A stretch of DNA of 64,000 bases, from NCBI GenBank assembly GCA_030425705.1, contig JAUHZU010000001.1:372001-436000 (forward strand), read 5' to 3'. Source of the stretch: Phycisphaerae bacterium (GTDB lineage Bacteria > Planctomycetota > Phycisphaerae > Phycisphaerales > Phycisphaeraceae). Below are positions 44,048-51,308 of the stretch, piece after piece. The position numbers were made by a program, and so were the translations under genes. Each line of letters starts with the position of its first letter. The first letter of the stretch is position 1. The notes under the pieces are model-generated. The model was not told the origin of the DNA. It saw only the letters and a program-made list of their open reading frames with translations, and did not search any database.

Positions 44048-45292
44048 TCAGGCCTTCGACGAGACCGCCAGGATGGTGCGTTGTGCCCGCGCGGCTTGGC
44101 CGGGGCGTTGCCGCAGCAGGGCTTCGGGCGGGTTGTAGAGCGTGAGCTGGTCCAGGCTGTCGCCGTAGAGCTCGATGGTGCGCCGGCCCGGCCGGATCGC
44201 CAGGGACCCGCCCTGCCCCGGCCGGACGATCACCGAGGGCACCTCGCCCGCGGCCCGGCGGATCGCCGGAGCGGTGCCGGGCTCGACATAGGCCAGGGTT
44301 TCGAGCATCCGCGTCCGGTGCGGCAGCGACCGGTGCGGGCGGATCGTGTCCACCTCCGCGCCGCTGACCATCAGCCCGACGCGGTACCCGGTGACATAGG
44401 CATCACAGATCAGCGACGCTGTCAACGCGACAGCACGGTCGACCCCGAGCAATGCCTCGGGCGAGAGGGTCGGCGCAAGTTCGCCGAGCTTCTCCGGTGC
44501 GTAGGCGCTCAGGTCCAGCAGGATCATCAGTGTCGGCGGGGCGGGCTGGGTCAGCTCGCGCGATAGCAGCTTGCCGGTCTTTGCCGAGTGCTTCCAGTCG
44601 ATGACCTTCAGCGAGTCGCCCTTGCGGTAGTGGCGGAGCGAATAGAACTCTTCGGTGCCGCCTTCCTTGTCGAGCTGGTTGTAGCCGCCCGCGTCGAGGC
44701 GGGTGACGGCGGTCATCGCCTGGCGGGTGACCCGGCGGATGCGCGGCAGGATCAAGACCTCTTCGGGCATATGGAACACCACGATCCGTCGCAGCAGCCC
44801 GAACGGGAAGTCGGTGTGCAGTTCGACGCGCTGCAGCTCGAGCTTGCCGCGCCGGATCGGCCAGCAGGACGCCTGGGCCTGGCACGTCAGGCCGCCGGTG
44901 AGGTGCATCACCCAGCCGGTCGGCCGGGCGAGCAGGCGCTGGGGCTTCTCCGCCAGCGGCCCGAAGCGCTTGTACCCGCGTGGGCCCTTGCCCCACGTCT
45001 CGGTGATGACGATGCTGAAGCCCGGCATGCGGGAGTGCTTGAGCAATTGGTACCGCAGGACCAGTTCTTCGCCGGCCACGCCGTGCGCGACCGGCAGGCG
45101 TTCGAGCGTCAGCCCGCGCATCCCCGCCCACAGCCACAGCACCGACGCCACCAGCCCGCCGGCCAACAGCCCGAGCACGATGAACATCAGGTTCGCCTGG
45201 GTATAGATCGCCACGCCCGTCGCCAGCGCGGCGATCAGCAGGAACATCGGGCCCGTCGGCCCTAACTCAACCCGCGAACGATCCGGCTTCAT
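44048..45292 (-). CDS. DUF58-domain protein
   Basis: A 414-aa protein. Two TM helices at the N-terminus (MFLLIAALATGVAIYT, MFIVLGLLAGGLVASVLW) are followed by the DUF58 core with the hallmark FYSLRHYRKGDSLKVIDWKH and SAKTGKLLSRELTQP, then a von Willebrand A-like beginning PTLMILLDLSAYAPEK (MIDAS-like DLSAY). DUF58 proteins accompany MoxR AAA ATPases and transglutaminase-like proteins in a presumed envelope chaperone or metal-insertion system. The spacing to the transglutaminase gene is 26 bases, so the two are co-transcribed. The biochemical function of the family is not established. Confidence 0.92.
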   Translation of the reverse strand: MKPDRSRVELGPTGPMFLLIAALATGVAIYTQANLMFIVLGLLAGGLVASVLWLWAGMRGLTLERLPVAHGVAGEELVLRYQLLKHSRMPGFSIVITETWGKGPRGYKRFGPLAEKPQRLLARPTGWVMHLTGGLTCQAQASCWPIRRGKLELQRVELHTDFPFGLLRRIVVFHMPEEVLILPRIRRVTRQAMTAVTRLDAGGYNQLDKEGGTEEFYSLRHYRKGDSLKVIDWKHSAKTGKLLSRELTQPAPPTLMILLDLSAYAPEKLGELAPTLSPEALLGVDRAVALTASLICDAYVTGYRVGLMVSGAEVDTIRPHRSLPHRTRMLETLAYVEPGTAPAIRRAAGEVPSVIVRPGQGGSLAIRPGRRTIELYGDSLDQLTLYNPPEALLRQRPGQAARAQRTILAVSSKA

Positions 45293-45338
45293 CGGCGTCC
45301 TCGGCGTGCATGGCCTGGCTCCGTCGCGGCGGCTTGCG

Positions 45339-45857
45339 CTACCGCCGACCGTCCAGGTACGGCTGGGCGTCGCGCAGCGTCTCGCCCAGGTAGTCCTCTT
45401 CGTTCCCTAGCGTATCCGCCCCCCGCGGCAGCGTGATCAGCACCCGGCCGCCGCGCCCCGGCACGGGGACGACGCCCCGCGCGCCCTGGTGACCATCACG
45501 ACGCGCGGTCAGCTGGATCTCGTACATCAGGAACCCGGCCCCCGTCGCGTCCAGCGGGATGACGAAATGGCCCTCGTGGTCGGCGACGACGCGCTCCAGC
45601 CGTTGGCGGTCGATCCCGTTGTCCGGCTCGAATACGCCCCAGACCAGCGCGCCTGCGCCGCTGCTGTCCGCCTCGCGGAAGCGCGGGTCGTCCGCGTCCA
45701 CGACCAGCACCTGCGCGATCGGGCCCTCGATCACTTTGCCCCGCAGTTGGTACCCGCCCCCGCAGCCGACCAGCGGCAGGAGACAGCCGACCAGCCACCA
45801 CGCCAGCGCGGGCAGTCGGCGGCGCGTCAGCGACCAACGAAGCAGGGCATCCCGCAT
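45339..45857 (-). CDS. Small lipoprotein with carboxypeptidase-regulatory-like domain
   Basis: A 172-aa lipoprotein. The N-terminus is basic, then hydrophobic, ending in a lipobox LLPLVGCGGG with the lipidation Cys at about residue 32. The rest is a beta-sandwich-like domain: GYQLRGKVIEGPIAQVLVVD, DHEGHFVIPLDATGAGFLMY then EIQLTARRD, resembling the carboxypeptidase regulatory (Ig-like) fold common on planctomycete lipoproteins. It begins 2 bases after the scpB stop, so it is translated from the same message. No enzyme motif was seen. It may be an outer-surface or periplasmic binding module. Confidence 0.75.
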   Translation of the reverse strand: MRDALLRWSLTRRRLPALAWWLVGCLLPLVGCGGGYQLRGKVIEGPIAQVLVVDADDPRFREADSSGAGALVWGVFEPDNGIDRQRLERVVADHEGHFVIPLDATGAGFLMYEIQLTARRDGHQGARGVVPVPGRGGRVLITLPRGADTLGNEEDYLGETLRDAQPYLDGRR

Positions 45858-45859
45858 GA

Positions 45860-46519
45860 TTACACCACCGGCCTAAGCTGGTCGACCTCGGGCAGGTCCT
45901 TGAGCGAGCCCAGCCCGAACACCTCGAGGAACTGCTTGGTCGTGCCGTAGAGCATCGGCCGGCCTAGTTCCTCCGCCCGGCCGACGATCTTGACCAGGTG
46001 CTTGTCCATCAGGTGGCGCAGCACCTCGCCGCTCGCCGAGCCGCGGATCGCTTCGATGTCCGCCCGTAGCACCGGCTGCTTGTACGCGACGATCGCCAGC
46101 GTCTCGATCTGCGACGCGCTCAGCTTGTTGTCGTGCTTCGCACGCTTCAGGCCGTCGAGCACCCCGGCGAACTTCGGCAGCGTCACGACCTGCCACGCCC
46201 CGGCCACCTTCTCGATGCGGAAGCTCCGGCCGGTGCGCGTGTACGCCTCGTTCAACTCGTGGATCGCTTCTTCGACCGCGTCAGCGGCACCCCTGAGCCC
46301 GAGCGCCTCGGCCGCACGCGCCGCGGTCATCCCCCGGTCGCTGGTCATCAGCGCCGCCTCGACCCGGGCCGGCAGGTCCTCGGGCAGCACGACCGGCGGG
46401 GCCTCGGCGTCCGACGCCGCCTCCGCGTGCTCGGCATCCTCAAACCCCTCGGGCTGACCGGCCTGGCCTTCGGCCTCGACCGCCTCCGCCGCATCGGTAT
46501 CGATCTGCTGCTCGCTCAT
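45860..46519 (-). CDS. scpB: Segregation and condensation protein B
   Basis: A 219-aa ScpB, the winged-helix kleisin partner of the SMC-ScpA complex in chromosome condensation. The first 45 residues are acidic and disordered. The two winged-helix domains follow: LPARVEAALMTSDRGMTAAR, then FRIEKVAGAWQVVTLPKFAG and the diagnostic KLSASQIETLAIVAYKQPVL then RADIEAIRGSASGEVLRHLM. GRPMLYGTTKQFLEVFGLGS is the standard C-terminal signature. The usual scpA neighbour is not in the window. The gene leads a minus-strand run of envelope genes, which is an unusual association. Confidence 0.95.
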   Translation of the reverse strand: MSEQQIDTDAAEAVEAEGQAGQPEGFEDAEHAEAASDAEAPPVVLPEDLPARVEAALMTSDRGMTAARAAEALGLRGAADAVEEAIHELNEAYTRTGRSFRIEKVAGAWQVVTLPKFAGVLDGLKRAKHDNKLSASQIETLAIVAYKQPVLRADIEAIRGSASGEVLRHLMDKHLVKIVGRAEELGRPMLYGTTKQFLEVFGLGSLKDLPEVDQLRPVV

Positions 46520-46586
46520 CCCCGCATTGTAGCTGGATCGCTGCCTCCCGCCGCATTAGATGCAGTGGGATCGGGGCTGCAATGCG

Positions 46587-46991
46587 TCAGGTATCAAACC
46601 ACTGGAGGTAGAGCCGGTCGTTCTCGGGATCGACCCAGATGTGCCAGTGTTGGTGGTTGGTGCTAAGGAAATAGTGTTCTGGAAGGAGTTCGATGGATTC
46701 CTGAGGCCACCACGATGGCCAAGTACTCCCGAGCCCGCTGGAATCTTGGGATGGGGTGGCGCGGGTTAGTCGGGATGCCTTAACGAGCGACTGGATCAGT
46801 GCAGGAGCGGCTGGTTCCAACACCCAGATGTACCAATGGTCCATCCCAGCACCGGACCACTCGAAGTGAGTGACCTGCACATTCGTGGGGAGCGACGCGG
46901 AGAACTTGGTTTGTAGCGTCGGTCCGGCTTGCTTGCCGCAACCCGCGAGCCAGACAAGACCGCACAGAACAAACGGGAGGGTCCACCTCAC
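46587..46991 (-). CDS. Small lipoprotein, paralogue of the 153-aa membrane protein at 50847
   Basis: A 134-aa protein starting with GTG that overlaps the stop of the amidase gene (GTGA), so it is translationally coupled. The N-terminus has a signal with lipobox VWLAGCGKQ (Cys about residue 18). The body contains LPTNVQVTHFEWSGAGMDHW and ends WHIWVDPENDRLYLQWFDT. The same layout occurs in the protein at 50847 (VPAN...F...G..D.Y and VDPQTGDVHLVWFET), so the two are distant paralogues. I do not recognise the family. Base composition is less GC-rich than the amidase gene. It is predicted to be membrane-attached outside the cytoplasm. Confidence 0.65.
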   Translation of the reverse strand: MRWTLPFVLCGLVWLAGCGKQAGPTLQTKFSASLPTNVQVTHFEWSGAGMDHWYIWVLEPAAPALIQSLVKASRLTRATPSQDSSGLGSTWPSWWPQESIELLPEHYFLSTNHQHWHIWVDPENDRLYLQWFDT

Positions 46992-47704
46992 CCGACGTAC
47001 CGCCGCAGCGCGTCCATGTGGCGTTGCAGGTTGCGGCCGGGGCAGGCGGTGGGGCGGATTTCCTGGTGCGACTTCACCTCGCCGGTGCGGACGCGGTACT
47101 GCTGCTTGAGCCGCTTGACCGTGTCGAACAGGGCGTTGAGCTGCGCCTGGGTCGGGCTCTGTTGGTCGAAGTTGCCCAGGGTCATGACGCCGATGTTGTT
47201 CTCGTTGTTGCGCGAGACGTGGGCGCCCTGGTAGCGGATCGGCCGGCCTTCCCAGACGCGGCCGGCGCGGTCGACGATGAAGTGGTAGCCGATGTCTGCC
47301 CAGCCGTTGTTGTTGACGTGGGACCGGCGGACCTTGTCGAGGTGCTCGGCGGTGTCGTCCTGGCTGGTGAAGCGGACGACCTGCGACCCCTCGTGGTGGA
47401 TGGTGATCTTCTGGACCCCGTTCATCGGGTTGATCTGAGCGGCGACGGGGCCGCCGGTGCTCCACTGGCTGCGGGCGATCGCCCGCACGCCCGAGGCCGG
47501 CTGGACCGGCGGGGGCTGGGTCGCAGTCGGCGGGGGCGGGGCGCTGACGGTGCTGTACCGCCCGGTCGGGCTGGGGCGGGCGGGGTAGCCCGACGGCCAG
47601 GCGGGACCCGGCCGGCCGTCGGAGACGGACTGGGCCGACTTACAGCCCCCCAGAAACACCACACCCATGGATGCGGCAAGCGCTTGTCGGCGTGTCATTC
47701 CCAT
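46988..47704 (-). CDS. N-acetylmuramoyl-L-alanine amidase, lipoprotein (PGRP/amidase_2)
   Basis: A 238-aa amidase. The N-terminus MTRRQALAASMGVVFLGGC combines a twin-Arg-like start with a lipobox (Cys about 21). A Pro-rich linker (about 35-70) leads to the amidase_2 domain. Zinc ligands are visible: the HH in ITIHHEGSQVV (about 102), His in QGAHVSRNNENNIGVMTLGN (about 161), and SHQEIRPTACPG with the late His and Cys. It cleaves the bond between MurNAc and L-Ala of peptidoglycan. ATG 47704 is preferred to GTG 47707, with AGGGG upstream. The following small lipoprotein gene overlaps its stop codon. Confidence 0.9.
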   Translation of the reverse strand: MGMTRRQALAASMGVVFLGGCKSAQSVSDGRPGPAWPSGYPARPSPTGRYSTVSAPPPPTATQPPPVQPASGVRAIARSQWSTGGPVAAQINPMNGVQKITIHHEGSQVVRFTSQDDTAEHLDKVRRSHVNNNGWADIGYHFIVDRAGRVWEGRPIRYQGAHVSRNNENNIGVMTLGNFDQQSPTQAQLNALFDTVKRLKQQYRVRTGEVKSHQEIRPTACPGRNLQRHMDALRRYVG

Positions 47705-47867
47705 CACGGCCCCTGTCGTCGTCCGGCGTTGTTCGAGCGCGGCCGAGCCATCCCACGGGATCGCTGGACCGCCTTGTTTATAGCGTATCGGAGCGCGCTT
47801 GCCGAGTGCTGAAGATTATGCACATCGGCCCGGGTTTTCAGCCCGCAGCGGCGGTTGCCCGTGACGC

Positions 47868-49454
47868 TCACGCCCCGGCGGTGGCCAGCCCCCCGGCCGG
47901 CGTGTCGGCCGCGGCTGACCGGCCCGGCTCCGCCCCGGTCGCGAAGACGACCATCGGCTGGCCCGGCTGGTCCGGCAGGAGCTCCACCGTGGTCGGCCAG
48001 TGGGTGACGGCCTTCACCTGGCTGGCCATCTGCTTGGGCAGGTAGGGGTGGTAGGGCGACATCGGCTGGTCGTGGGCGAGGGGCACGCACTTGCTGATCG
48101 CCAGCACCGCGCCGCCGGGCCCGGCGACCCGCTTCGCCTCACGGAGGAGCGCCGGCGGGTTGTCGTGCGCCTCCAGCCGGTCGTACAGGCACACCAGCGG
48201 GGCGCTGCCGTCGGCCAGGGGTACGGCCCGTAGCTCGGTTTGCTGCTCGAATCGTGGCGGCTGGCCGGGGTAGCCCGCGCGTTGTTGGTGCTGCTCGGCG
48301 AACTGCCGGGCCATACGGATATGCCCCGCGTCGCGCTCGACGCCGATGGCCGAGAGCCCCTGCAGCGCCAGGAGGTGGACGGCGATCCCCGACCCGCAGC
48401 CGAGCACCGCGACGGGATCGGTCAGGGGCCGACCGGTCTGCCGGAGCACCTGCAGAACGGCCCCGGCCTTGAACTGGGTCCAGGCCTGGAACGCGGTGTC
48501 CTGGTTAAAGCGGACCCACTCACTGCGGTCGAACGTGGTCGGCGGGGCGCTGGGGGGTAGCTCGGTTTCGCCGGGCTCGCTGCCGAAGACGTTGGCGTTC
48601 CAGAGCAGCGGCGTGCCCGCGTAGCGCTGGCGGACCGCGTCCAGGTCCGGGGCGATGCGGTCGAAGCCCCACTTGTCGAGGAAGACCTGCCGGGAGCGGT
48701 CGACCCCGCCGTCGGTGTCGGCCGTGGTCGCGCGGTTCTGGCGGAGCGTATGCCGGTGGGTGAAGCTCACCTGGGGCACGGCCCAGCAGCGGACCCCCGC
48801 CAGCCGTGCCCGCATGCCGAAGTCCACGGTCTGGCCACGGAGGTAGTCCTCGTCGTAGCCGCCGAGCTGGTCGTACACGGCGCGTTTGCAGACGTAGAAG
48901 CAGCCCATGACGTGGTCGACCTCGACGGGCTTGTTGACCAGGTTGGCGGGCATACCTTCGGCCACATGGTGGTAGCCGCGCGGGTGCAGCAGGAAGTCGC
49001 CCATCGCGTGGACCCGCCCGTTGGGCGCGAGCTGCTTGGGCCCGATGACACCCAGGTCCGCCGGCCCACGCTCGAAGACAGCGCAGAGCTTCTCCGCCCA
49101 GTGGGGGGTGTGGACCACGATGTCGCCGTCCAGCCGGACGAGGATGTCGCCACGGCTGGCGCGGACGAGCTTGTTGGCCGTAACGGACAGCACGCCGCAG
49201 TGGGCGTCTTCGAGCAGGGTGAGGAACGGCTGGCCGCCCCGCCAGGTCTTGCCCGCCCAGGTGCGGAGCGTGTCGATCGAGTCGTCCGTCGAGCCGTCGT
49301 CGAAGGCGAGGACCTCCAGCGGGGTCGGGTCGTCGGCGAGGGTGTCGTGCAGCGACGCCAGCAGGTCGCCCAGCAGGTCGGTCGCGCCGTCCTTGCTCGA
49401 CTGAACGCCGTTGTTGTAGTTGGGGATGAGGATCGAGACGGTGGGGGTGGGCAT
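47868..49454 (-). CDS. GT2 glycosyltransferase fused to a methyltransferase-like domain
   Basis: A 528-aa two-domain protein. The GT-A domain starts VSILIPNYNNG and has the acidic donor-site motifs LAFDDGSTDDSIDTL and RLDGDIVVHTPHW (DxD), then GFDRIAPDLDAVRQRYAG. From about residue 340 comes a Rossmann-like methyltransferase domain: DPVAVLGCGSGIAVHLLALQ (motif I), IGVERDAGHIRMARQF (motif II). The divergent gene at 49512 has the same layout, so both arose from one fusion. It probably adds and modifies a sugar of a surface polysaccharide. The start (ATG 49454) is 57 bases from the divergent ATG. Confidence 0.85.
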   Translation of the reverse strand: MPTPTVSILIPNYNNGVQSSKDGATDLLGDLLASLHDTLADDPTPLEVLAFDDGSTDDSIDTLRTWAGKTWRGGQPFLTLLEDAHCGVLSVTANKLVRASRGDILVRLDGDIVVHTPHWAEKLCAVFERGPADLGVIGPKQLAPNGRVHAMGDFLLHPRGYHHVAEGMPANLVNKPVEVDHVMGCFYVCKRAVYDQLGGYDEDYLRGQTVDFGMRARLAGVRCWAVPQVSFTHRHTLRQNRATTADTDGGVDRSRQVFLDKWGFDRIAPDLDAVRQRYAGTPLLWNANVFGSEPGETELPPSAPPTTFDRSEWVRFNQDTAFQAWTQFKAGAVLQVLRQTGRPLTDPVAVLGCGSGIAVHLLALQGLSAIGVERDAGHIRMARQFAEQHQQRAGYPGQPPRFEQQTELRAVPLADGSAPLVCLYDRLEAHDNPPALLREAKRVAGPGGAVLAISKCVPLAHDQPMSPYHPYLPKQMASQVKAVTHWPTTVELLPDQPGQPMVVFATGAEPGRSAAADTPAGGLATAGA

Positions 49455-49460
49455 GGGGCA

Positions 49461-49469
49461 GGTTATCGG
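49461..49469 (-). promoter_or_regulatory. CCGATAACC motif in divergent gap upstream of GT2-methyltransferase gene
   Basis: CCGATAACC on the minus strand, ending only 6 bases before the ATG. If it is a -10 element, transcription would start at or near the start codon and the message would be leaderless. Confidence 0.35.
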
Positions 49470-49511
49470 CCGTTTTCACGCCGCCGCGCCAAACCCGCCG
49501 ATGGGGCAGGT

Positions 49512-50813
49512 ATGACTGAATCCCTCTCCACCGCTGTCGCTGCGCCCGAAACCCACCGGCCCTCGGCCGACAAGCGTTGGCTAATCGACCGCGGCAGCGA
49601 GGGCTGCGTCGTGGTCCGCGGGGCGCACACCCCCGAGCCCGAGCCGGCGGACTGGCGCGACCGCATGGCGTTCTTCCTCCGCGCGATCCCCGGGGTCCGG
49701 CTGGTCGGTGCGAAGCGGTACTTCAAGGACGGCCACGTGTTCTCGATGGGCGAGAACGTGGTCCACCCCAAGGGCTTTCATCACCACGGCAAGGGCGTCG
49801 CCGGGCCGTGCTACCGCTTCCCCGAGGAGGTCGACACGATCGCCGGCGGGGTGATGCTGGTGCAGGCCGACGCCTTCGACGCGGTGGACGGCGAGGGCCT
49901 GCTGGCGCAGATGGGCCAGCTCGGCGCGCTCGCGCTGGGGCTGGCTATCCGGCAGGCGGGCGGGCGCGTGCTGGCGGTGCCGCAGGTCGGCGTGGTCGAT
50001 GAGTTCTCGCCCGCGCTGGACGACGCGGAATCCGCCGCGTTCCGCGAGCGGTTCGGCTTCGACTGGGTCGCCCCGGACCTGGATGTGGTCCGCCAGGATC
50101 ACGCCGCGGATGCGCCCGGCGGCGGGGGGCTGCTCTGGAACGCGTTCCACCACGCGGGCATGATGCCCTTCAATAAGTACGACACCCGCGGTGCTCTGGT
50201 CTGGCAGGGCTACCAGTCCCACGACCCGCTCAAGCAGCGCTGCGACCACCTCGCCAAGCTCACCGTCAGGTTCTCCCAGCCCCCCGACGCCCCCGGAACG
50301 GGCGGCGTCACGCTCGATGTCGGCTGCGGCGACGGGCTGTTCAGCCACCTCTTCGCGCAACTCGGGTGCAACGTCGTCGGCATCGACCCCGAGCCCGAGG
50401 GTGTCGCCCAGGCCACGAAGATGTGCCAGACCCAAAGCTACCCCGACCCGCACGGCGCGCCCGAGTTCCGCGTCGGCCGGGGCGACGACATCCCCTTCGA
50501 CAACGCCACGGTCGCCTGCGTCACGCTATTCGACGTCATCGAGCACCTGGACAACCCCATCGGCGTGCTCCGCGAGATCGACCGCGTCCTCGCGCCCGGC
50601 GGCACGTTCATCTGCGTCACGCCCGCCTGGCAGTTCGGCGGCAACTCCGACCCCACGTTCCACGGCTACGAGTTCAACCAGGAAGAGCTCAACCGCATCA
50701 TCAACGCCCCCGGAAACCTCGCCGGCGATGGTGGGCCGCACCTTAAGGTCGTCCACAACGGCCAGATCGGCGGCGTCTACCGCGACCTCATCGCCATCGC
50801 GAAGAAGGGGTGA
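49512..50813 (+). CDS. Truncated-GT plus class I methyltransferase fusion, paralogue of the gene at 47868
   Basis: A 433-aa protein. Residues about 30-200 align with the second half of the GT2 domain of the neighbour: VRLVGAKRYFKDGHVFSMGE, NVVHPKGFHH and GFDWVAPDLDVVRQDHAAD, but the first half with nucleotide-binding NYNNG-like and DxD motifs is missing. The C-terminal methyltransferase is complete: VTLDVGCGDGLFSHLFAQLG (motif I), VVGIDPEPEGVAQATK (motif II), CVTLFDVIEHLDNP and VLAPGGTFICVTPAW. The GT part is probably no longer catalytic. ATG 49512 follows GGGCAGG. It probably methylates a glycan built by the neighbour. Confidence 0.82.
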   Translation: MTESLSTAVAAPETHRPSADKRWLIDRGSEGCVVVRGAHTPEPEPADWRDRMAFFLRAIPGVRLVGAKRYFKDGHVFSMGENVVHPKGFHHHGKGVAGPCYRFPEEVDTIAGGVMLVQADAFDAVDGEGLLAQMGQLGALALGLAIRQAGGRVLAVPQVGVVDEFSPALDDAESAAFRERFGFDWVAPDLDVVRQDHAADAPGGGGLLWNAFHHAGMMPFNKYDTRGALVWQGYQSHDPLKQRCDHLAKLTVRFSQPPDAPGTGGVTLDVGCGDGLFSHLFAQLGCNVVGIDPEPEGVAQATKMCQTQSYPDPHGAPEFRVGRGDDIPFDNATVACVTLFDVIEHLDNPIGVLREIDRVLAPGGTFICVTPAWQFGGNSDPTFHGYEFNQEELNRIINAPGNLAGDGGPHLKVVHNGQIGGVYRDLIAIAKKG

Positions 50814-50846
50814 TCATGCCGGCGTGGCATACTTCGTCTTTGCGGA

Positions 50847-51308
50847 TTAGGTCTCGAACCAAACCAAGTGGACGTCACCCGTTTGCGGATCGACTTCGAT
50901 GGATAGATGGGTGAAGCCGACCGTTCCTTCAAAGTGGTTCGGATTCGTCTGGTCGAGTGGGGGTAAGCTCGTTACAAACAAATCAACTTCACGAGAAGGG
51001 ATCGTGAAGGATGCATCAATGTACCGGTCCTGAAATCCCTGCTGCGTAAAGCTGAGGTTGGTCGCGTTGGCGGGCACCGTGATCGGCAGCATGCTGTTGA
51101 GAAACTGTATCCGTTCGGTATCGGTACCAAAGTCGGTCTGAGTTGTTGTGTTTCCCATTGTAGAAAAGATCAGTGCGACAGCGACTACCCCAACGCATCC
51201 TGCGGCCAGGCAGCCGGTGATCACGGTTACAGCCAGCAGGACCAGCCAGCGTGGTATTCGTTTCCGAGCCGATTGATTTTGCGTATCGCTTGCGCTCTCG
51301 ATGCTCAT
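50847..51308 (-). CDS. Small single-pass membrane protein, paralogue of the lipoprotein at 46587
   Basis: A 153-aa protein. After a charged 20-residue cytoplasmic start comes one TM segment (WLVLLAVTVITGCLAAGCVG), then an extracytoplasmic domain ending FTHLSIEVDPQTGDVHLVWF and ET. The middle has VPANATNLSFTQQGFQDRYI, matching the layout of the 134-aa lipoprotein. Its ATG overlaps the stop of the asparagine synthase gene (ATGA), so the two are coupled. Family unrecognised. Composition is lower in GC than the neighbours. Confidence 0.65.
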   Translation of the reverse strand: MSIESASDTQNQSARKRIPRWLVLLAVTVITGCLAAGCVGVVAVALIFSTMGNTTTQTDFGTDTERIQFLNSMLPITVPANATNLSFTQQGFQDRYIDASFTIPSREVDLFVTSLPPLDQTNPNHFEGTVGFTHLSIEVDPQTGDVHLVWFET

